From assembly GCA_013329085.1 (NCBI GenBank), contig DUKX01000088.1:1-7742 (forward strand): a stretch of DNA of 7,742 bases. Reading direction: 5' to 3'. Below are positions 4,077-7,742 of the stretch, piece after piece. Under the pieces are notes generated by a model. That model saw nothing but the letters and a program-made list of their open reading frames with translations, searched no databases and had not been told where the DNA came from. This DNA comes from Methanofastidiosum sp. (GTDB lineage Archaea > Methanobacteriota_B > Thermococci > Methanofastidiosales > Methanofastidiosaceae). Each line of letters begins with the position of its first letter. Position 1 is the stretch's first letter. Both the position numbers and the translations under genes were made by a program.

Positions 4077-5414
4077 ATGAAGACAACAATAAAAATCAAA
4101 AACTGTAAGGTCATAGAAGATATGATAGTAGAGATAGACTACTATAATTCTATTCTTCTTGTTAAAGGAAGCAATGGTAAGGGTAAAACAACCTTTAAAG
4201 ACATCATTGTAGGTATGCATCAAGCGAAGATGCCGTTTACTGAGCCAATAACTACTGGTAAGAATGAAATGATTATAGAAGCTATAGGTATCATTGGTGC
4301 TGATGGACAACAATACATAGCAAGACTTACGCAACAGAAAGGCAAAGATGCTAAGTGGAAGTTAATAGGTCCCGATGGTAAAGACATAAAAAAACTTGAA
4401 GAGTATCGTAAAGTATTCCAATATCAGGATTTCAATGCTGAGGAGTTTATGAGAATGTCTTTAAATGCTAAAGGCAAGGAAGACCAGAAAAGGTTATTCT
4501 TCTCATTACTTGATGAAGAAGTAAAGAAAGCGTATGAGATTGCTTCTCTTGAAGAAAAGAATGCTTATGATGATAGGCATCTTGCCGGTAAGGAAATGGA
4601 GAGACTGCAGAAAGTAGTAGATTCATTTGTTATCACCGATGAAGAAAAGACAATCATTGAGTACAAAGAGGAAAGTAAGAAGACTTATCAGGAATTATTG
4701 GATCAGAAATCAGCAATGGGTAAGACTATCTCTGATTATGAATATGCCGTTAAGGAAAAAGCAAGTTTACATAAGTTAGTAGATGATAAGATTACAATAC
4801 ACACCAGTAACATTAAGCGTATTGAACTTTTGAAGCAGGAACTTGCTATGCTTGAGAAAAGCACAAAAGACCTCTATAACGACATTACAAAGACACGTCA
4901 GATGGCTGATGCTATCATTATCAAAGAACCTCCTTTAACGCAAGAGTTAGATGCTCGCATTGCCAAAGGTAAGGGTATTATTGAAAAAACAAATGCTCTT
5001 GAAGCAAAGGTAAAAGAATATAATAATAATGTTGAGAGACTTAAAACAGCAAGTACTGAACATAAGAAGCATGATACTCTTGTAGAGAAGTTCAGAACAA
5101 CAAAGTCTGATATTATCAAGAATAGTAAGTTTCCTGTTAAAGAACTTACTTGGGATGATGAGAAAGGTCTTATGTATGAAGAATTGTCTTTTAATGAGAA
5201 GCAGATATCTACAGCACAAGCATGGAGGATAGGAGCAAGGATAGCAATGGCTATTAACAAATGTCCTCTTTTATGTCTTGGTACTCTTAAAGACCTTGAT
5301 AAGAAGTCTCTTAATGAGATTAAAACTCTTGCTAAGGATATGGGTTATACCGTTCTTTTGGAAGAAGTGTCTTTCGAAGAAACAGAATTAAGCATTGAAC
5401 CTTTAATTGATTAA
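4077..5414 (+). CDS. SMC/RecF/SbcC-like P-loop ATPase, 445 aa
   Basis: Walker A is clear at residues 31-39 (GSNGKGKTT), directly after a beta strand, as in SMC/RecF/SbcC-type ATPases. Residues about 155-345 are charged and probably mostly coiled coil, much shorter than in SbcC. An ABC signature-like segment lies at 370-385 (LSFNEKQISTAQAWRI). The Walker B region is odd: the hydrophobic strand CPLLCLG (396-402) continues TLKDLDKK, with G402 where the Mg-binding Asp is expected; the D-loop-like LD is kept. A late strand with acidic residues (TVLLEEV, 425-431) follows. Short ATPases of this kind occur in Bacteroidota phage recombination modules. Its partners here are probably the ssDNA-binding and nuclease genes downstream. 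It likely acts on DNA ends in the cytoplasm. Confidence 0.85.
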   Translation: MKTTIKIKNCKVIEDMIVEIDYYNSILLVKGSNGKGKTTFKDIIVGMHQAKMPFTEPITTGKNEMIIEAIGIIGADGQQYIARLTQQKGKDAKWKLIGPDGKDIKKLEEYRKVFQYQDFNAEEFMRMSLNAKGKEDQKRLFFSLLDEEVKKAYEIASLEEKNAYDDRHLAGKEMERLQKVVDSFVITDEEKTIIEYKEESKKTYQELLDQKSAMGKTISDYEYAVKEKASLHKLVDDKITIHTSNIKRIELLKQELAMLEKSTKDLYNDITKTRQMADAIIIKEPPLTQELDARIAKGKGIIEKTNALEAKVKEYNNNVERLKTASTEHKKHDTLVEKFRTTKSDIIKNSKFPVKELTWDDEKGLMYEELSFNEKQISTAQAWRIGARIAMAINKCPLLCLGTLKDLDKKSLNEIKTLAKDMGYTVLLEEVSFEETELSIEPLID

Positions 5415-5415
5415 T

Positions 5416-5652
5416 ATGGAAAAGAAAGTTATTATCACAATAAAAGAAGATGGAATAAGTACTTTAGAAACTATGGGATTTGAAGATGCTATGGAAGTAT
5501 TTGGTAGTGTCTCTTATGTAATGCAAAGACATCTTATTAGTAATTCAATTGATTTTCTAAATACAAATAAAAAATTAATAAATGCTGCAAATAAAAAACA
5601 TAAAAGAGTTAATAGCAACTCTGCTGAAGGAACAGCCACATCTAAGAGATGA
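5416..5652 (+). CDS. Small hypothetical protein, 78 aa
   Basis: The start is the ATG at 5416, one base after the ATPase stop, giving the TAATATG motif. A TTG at 5407 in the same frame would overlap and is less likely. The first 55 residues look folded (MEKKVIITIKEDGISTLETM, then helical GFEDAMEVFGSVSYVMQRHL). The tail from residue 58 is low-complexity and basic (Lys/Asn/Ser) and is encoded in the 71 nt that overlap the next gene. It ends in tandem in-frame stops TGA TGA TAA. No family is recognised. Confidence 0.68.
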   Translation: MEKKVIITIKEDGISTLETMGFEDAMEVFGSVSYVMQRHLISNSIDFLNTNKKLINAANKKHKRVNSNSAEGTATSKR

Positions 5653-6115
5653 TGATAAACAGCTTATATGGGCTGTATGGGAGCATGAAGCAGGAAGAAC
5701 AATGGGAATAATTAGCATTGACCAATTCGTGTCTTATACGTCACCTGAGAGCATAAGACGATGCCGTCAGCAATTACAGCAAATGAGACCTGAGTTAAGA
5801 GGAGAGACCTACCTCAAGCGTCATGGGAAATTGGAACCAGAAGCAAAGAGAGAAGTACAGGATGAGAAGTGGAGTGAGATAGAAAAGATTAACGAAGATA
5901 GATTAGAAAAGCATTCAGAAATTTATAAGGTAATATATAAGAATGATAAGATTCCTGCTGATATGAAAAAGCAAGCGTTGGATTATATAAAAGAAATGGA
6001 AACAGATAATTGCATAGATTTTAATAAATGGACTTATACATTAGAGACTTCTTTTATTTGGAAATATACTAATCTTGGATATGCTTTTTGGGAACAATTA
6101 AATAAGTATCTTTAA
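5582..6115 (+). CDS. Conserved Bacteroidota-phage hypothetical protein, 177 aa
   Basis: Residues 19-82 match a pattern common in Bacteroidota phages and prophages: PHLRDDDKQLIWAVWEHE, then TSPESIRRCRQQLQQMRPEL, then RGETYLKR. A charged helical linker (about 85-145) leads to FIWKYTNLGYAFWEQL (158-173), a tail also seen in phage proteins. The TSPESIRRCRQ segment reads like a recognition helix, so DNA binding or replication control is plausible; function is not established. I kept the ATG at 5582 although it overlaps the previous gene by 71 nt, because the conserved block begins only 20 residues in and the next in-frame ATG (5702) would delete it. Confidence 0.82.
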   Translation: MLQIKNIKELIATLLKEQPHLRDDDKQLIWAVWEHEAGRTMGIISIDQFVSYTSPESIRRCRQQLQQMRPELRGETYLKRHGKLEPEAKREVQDEKWSEIEKINEDRLEKHSEIYKVIYKNDKIPADMKKQALDYIKEMETDNCIDFNKWTYTLETSFIWKYTNLGYAFWEQLNKYL

Positions 6116-6134
6116 CTTTTTTAAAAACAATAAT

Positions 6135-6743
6135 ATGAAACAATCAAAAATGACTCGGTTTGAGCCGAGAATGAAAAATGGAGTACATGAATCTTTTACC
6201 GGACAACATGGAGTTCTTTACAAGTTCGATGTAGAATTTGACAATGGTGATATCGGAGAAGCCAATTCGCCTAATCAAACACCTAAATGGGTTGTTGGTA
6301 AGGAATATACTTATACTCTTGAATCTAATCAATATGGTAATAAAATAAAAGGCATGAAGATGGTTCCTGATGCAGGTTCTACTGCTCCTAATGCGAATGC
6401 CGGTGGTTATCAGAAGTCTCCAGAAGAGCAAAAGAGAATATCTATGCAGGTATCATACGAGATTGCTACACGTCTTACTACTGATAACATCGAAGGTATG
6501 TCAGAAGAAGAAGAGAAAAACTTTATATCAAAGTATCCATCAGCATTGCTTAAGCAGGGTATAGAAGCCCATGCAAATGAGTTCTGTGAATGGATAATGA
6601 AAGTGCCTGAACATTCCATAATACGTTCTAATGCCATAAGAAGAGCTGTTGAACAAAGGAGTATACCTCAATTTGAGATAACGTCAAAGACAAAGATTAT
6701 AGAACGTGCAGAGGAGATTTATCAATTTTATCTAAAAGCATAA
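6135..6743 (+). CDS. Putative OB-fold-like ssDNA-binding protein, 202 aa
   Basis: Residues 22-75 form a beta-rich unit (GQHGVLYKFDVEFDNGDIGE, then NQTPKWVVGKEYTYTLESN, then YGNKIKGMKM) seen in many Bacteroidota phage proteins and suggestive of an OB fold that binds single-stranded DNA. A Gly/Ala/Asn-rich linker (79-92) follows, then a helical domain from about residue 94 (SPEEQKRISMQVSYEIATRL). There is no catalytic motif. It sits between the ATPase group and the nuclease gene, 2 nt before the latter, so a role in coating or delivering ssDNA during recombination or replication fits. The fold is inferred from pattern only. The start follows ACAATAATATG, the usual leader. Confidence 0.78.
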   Translation: MKQSKMTRFEPRMKNGVHESFTGQHGVLYKFDVEFDNGDIGEANSPNQTPKWVVGKEYTYTLESNQYGNKIKGMKMVPDAGSTAPNANAGGYQKSPEEQKRISMQVSYEIATRLTTDNIEGMSEEEEKNFISKYPSALLKQGIEAHANEFCEWIMKVPEHSIIRSNAIRRAVEQRSIPQFEITSKTKIIERAEEIYQFYLKA

Positions 6744-6745
6744 AT

Positions 6746-7660
6746 ATGTACGATATAGGAATAATATCCGTAAGTACTTCCTTGATAAAAAAGTTCATAA
6801 GCATGGGTAATGTCCTCGAGCATTGCCCTGCTTATATCTATGCTGTCAGCATTGGCAAAACACATAAAGAAGAATCTCTTCCTATGCTACAGGGTTCGTA
6901 TTTTGAAACAGGATGTATAGGTAAATGCGCCAATGGTAGTGGAGTATTTGATTTGCCAAGAAAGAAACTTACTAAGAAACAAGAGAATGAAAATAGATTA
7001 GCAGAACTTAAAGGATTACCTATTCCTCATGTAGGAGAGAAGAAGATAGCACATATACGCATAGATGAACGTATAGCAGTATTCCACCAACGGAAGAATG
7101 ACTATGGTCTTATCATAAATGAAAATAACACTCAGATTACTATTCTTAAGAGACATCCTCATTTCAAAGACTGCATTCTTAAAATCATTATGGATATCGG
7201 TCCTTGCTTCATGGTTATTGATGGTATTCCAACGCTATTCAATATTGACCTTAAACTTACCGGTGATATTGCTTTCAAATGGGGTAATGTATCTAATATG
7301 GATCATACTCAGATGAAGATGTACCATGAGATGATACACGACATAGACTTTGAACTTAATCCTCACCTACGTAATATCTTTGATGAAAATATAGTATCTC
7401 TTATTAAAGCAGGTAAATATGTCAATGCTTATTGGGTATGGGACTATGGTGACACAGAAACGGTGATAGAAAGAATTATGCCTTACCAATGGGATGCTAT
7501 AAGAAAGGCAGAACTATATGAAGACATAAGAAAGACTTATAGTTTTGTAAAATACTATAATGAGCATGGATGGACTACTAATCCTTCTTATGACAGGTGT
7601 AGCAAATGTCCTAAGACAAAGGAAGAGTGTCCTGCTAAAGAAACAATACAAATAATATAA
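6746..7660 (+). CDS. Cas4/RecB-like PD-(D/E)XK nuclease with Fe-S cysteines, 304 aa
   Basis: The motifs occur in the order expected of the Cas4/AddB/Dna2 nuclease group. An N-terminal Cys-Pro (C27 in LEHCPAYIYAV) is followed by GSYFETG with E54, then Asp159 (VIDG) and D168-L-K170 (the D-x-K core on a beta strand), then Q189-x3-Y193 (TQMKMY). A C-terminal triplet C285-x2-C288-x6-C295 with C27 makes the four cysteines typical of a 4Fe-4S cluster holding the nuclease ends together. The expected activity is Mg-dependent exonuclease on DNA ends; polarity cannot be told. It has no helicase domain. Two base pairs separate it from the ssDNA-binding gene, and the next gene starts 2 nt after it. It probably resects phage DNA ends for annealing. 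Confidence 0.85.
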   Translation: MYDIGIISVSTSLIKKFISMGNVLEHCPAYIYAVSIGKTHKEESLPMLQGSYFETGCIGKCANGSGVFDLPRKKLTKKQENENRLAELKGLPIPHVGEKKIAHIRIDERIAVFHQRKNDYGLIINENNTQITILKRHPHFKDCILKIIMDIGPCFMVIDGIPTLFNIDLKLTGDIAFKWGNVSNMDHTQMKMYHEMIHDIDFELNPHLRNIFDENIVSLIKAGKYVNAYWVWDYGDTETVIERIMPYQWDAIRKAELYEDIRKTYSFVKYYNEHGWTTNPSYDRCSKCPKTKEECPAKETIQII

Positions 7661-7662
7661 TT

Positions 7663-7742
7663 ATGAATAACTTAATCTTTGTAGATATTATCTACAATAT
7701 ATGTAAAGAATATGACCTTAAGGTAGGATACCTTTATGAAAA
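7663..7742 (+). CDS. 5' end of a hypothetical protein (3' truncated)
   Basis: An ATG 2 nt after the nuclease stop, with the leader ATATAATTATG, opens a frame that runs off the window: 26 codons (starting MNNLIFVDIIYNICKEYDLK). The tight spacing and leader support a real gene of the same operon. Too little is visible to name it. Confidence 0.6.
   Translation, partial: MNNLIFVDIIYNICKEYDLKVGYLYE

Noticed and set aside
6116..6134. Terminator before the 202-aa gene (CTTTTTTAAAAAC)
   Set aside because: Only an A/T palindrome without a G-C stem; it is more likely the leader of the next gene in the operon.
6370..6564. Alternative + frame inside the 202-aa gene (and 7119-7316 inside the nuclease gene)
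   Set aside because: Shadow frames within genes supported by motif content and operon spacing; no recognisable motif.
1..7742. Stop-codon reassignment, as in some crAss-like phages
   Set aside because: Genes are full length in the standard code, no frame needs to read through TAG or TGA, and neither tRNA-like element has a clear suppressor anticodon. The absence of terminal TAG is noted, but the sample is small.

Overview
The window is AT-rich, densely packed DNA with almost every gene on the + strand, short intergenic gaps and many small hypothetical proteins. It reads as part of a tailed bacteriophage (or prophage) of a Bacteroidota host. The evidence is: (i) protein patterns I recognise from Bacteroidota phages (the proteins at 714-1439, 5582-6115 and 6135-6743); (ii) A-rich, Shine-Dalgarno-poor leaders ending in motifs such as TAATATG; (iii) one good Bacteroidota-type promoter (TTTG, 19 bp, TATATTTG). 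A crAss-like phage is possible but not demonstrable, because no structural gene or polymerase lies in the window. Every complete gene of normal size stops at TAA except one (TGA TGA TAA). None stops at TAG, and nothing requires a non-standard code.

Layout. Positions 1-2610 hold small early or accessory genes. A partial CDS ends at 105, followed by proteins of 51, 55, 241 (zinc ribbon), 90, 19 (doubtful), 51 (membrane) and 172 aa. Two non-coding gaps each contain a tRNA-like element (301-386 and about 1834-1903). Both have a good acceptor stem and T-arm but an anticodon arm that does not fold normally. The first gap also holds two hairpins. A strong intrinsic terminator (2618-2648) closes this region, and a Bacteroidota-type promoter begins inside its loop.

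Positions 2656 to about 3862, and possibly to 4076, look like inserted foreign DNA. Two long imperfect inverted repeats and one truncated repeat bracket two small promoterless genes of 206 aa and 75 aa. Their architecture is that of integron attC sites: a terminal box ending AAC/GTT, then an asymmetric unpaired spacer (5 nt against 2 nt), then an inner stem and a variable loop. The box at the start of each cassette is complementary to the box just after its own gene, as expected of integron-type gene cassettes. The boxes depart from the classical attC consensus and no integrase is visible, so this may be a divergent cassette system carried by a phage. A ribbon-helix-helix-like gene (3879-4076), whose start codon lies in a palindrome, closes the segment.

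Positions 4077-7742 hold a tight operon, probably for DNA recombination or replication: an SMC/RecF/SbcC-like P-loop ATPase with an unusual Walker B region, two small proteins whose genes overlap by 71 nt, a possible OB-fold ssDNA-binding protein, and a Cas4/RecB-like PD-(D/E)XK nuclease with a four-cysteine iron-sulfur signature. The next gene runs off the end. ATPase, ssDNA-binding protein and nuclease together suggest end processing and strand annealing of phage DNA.
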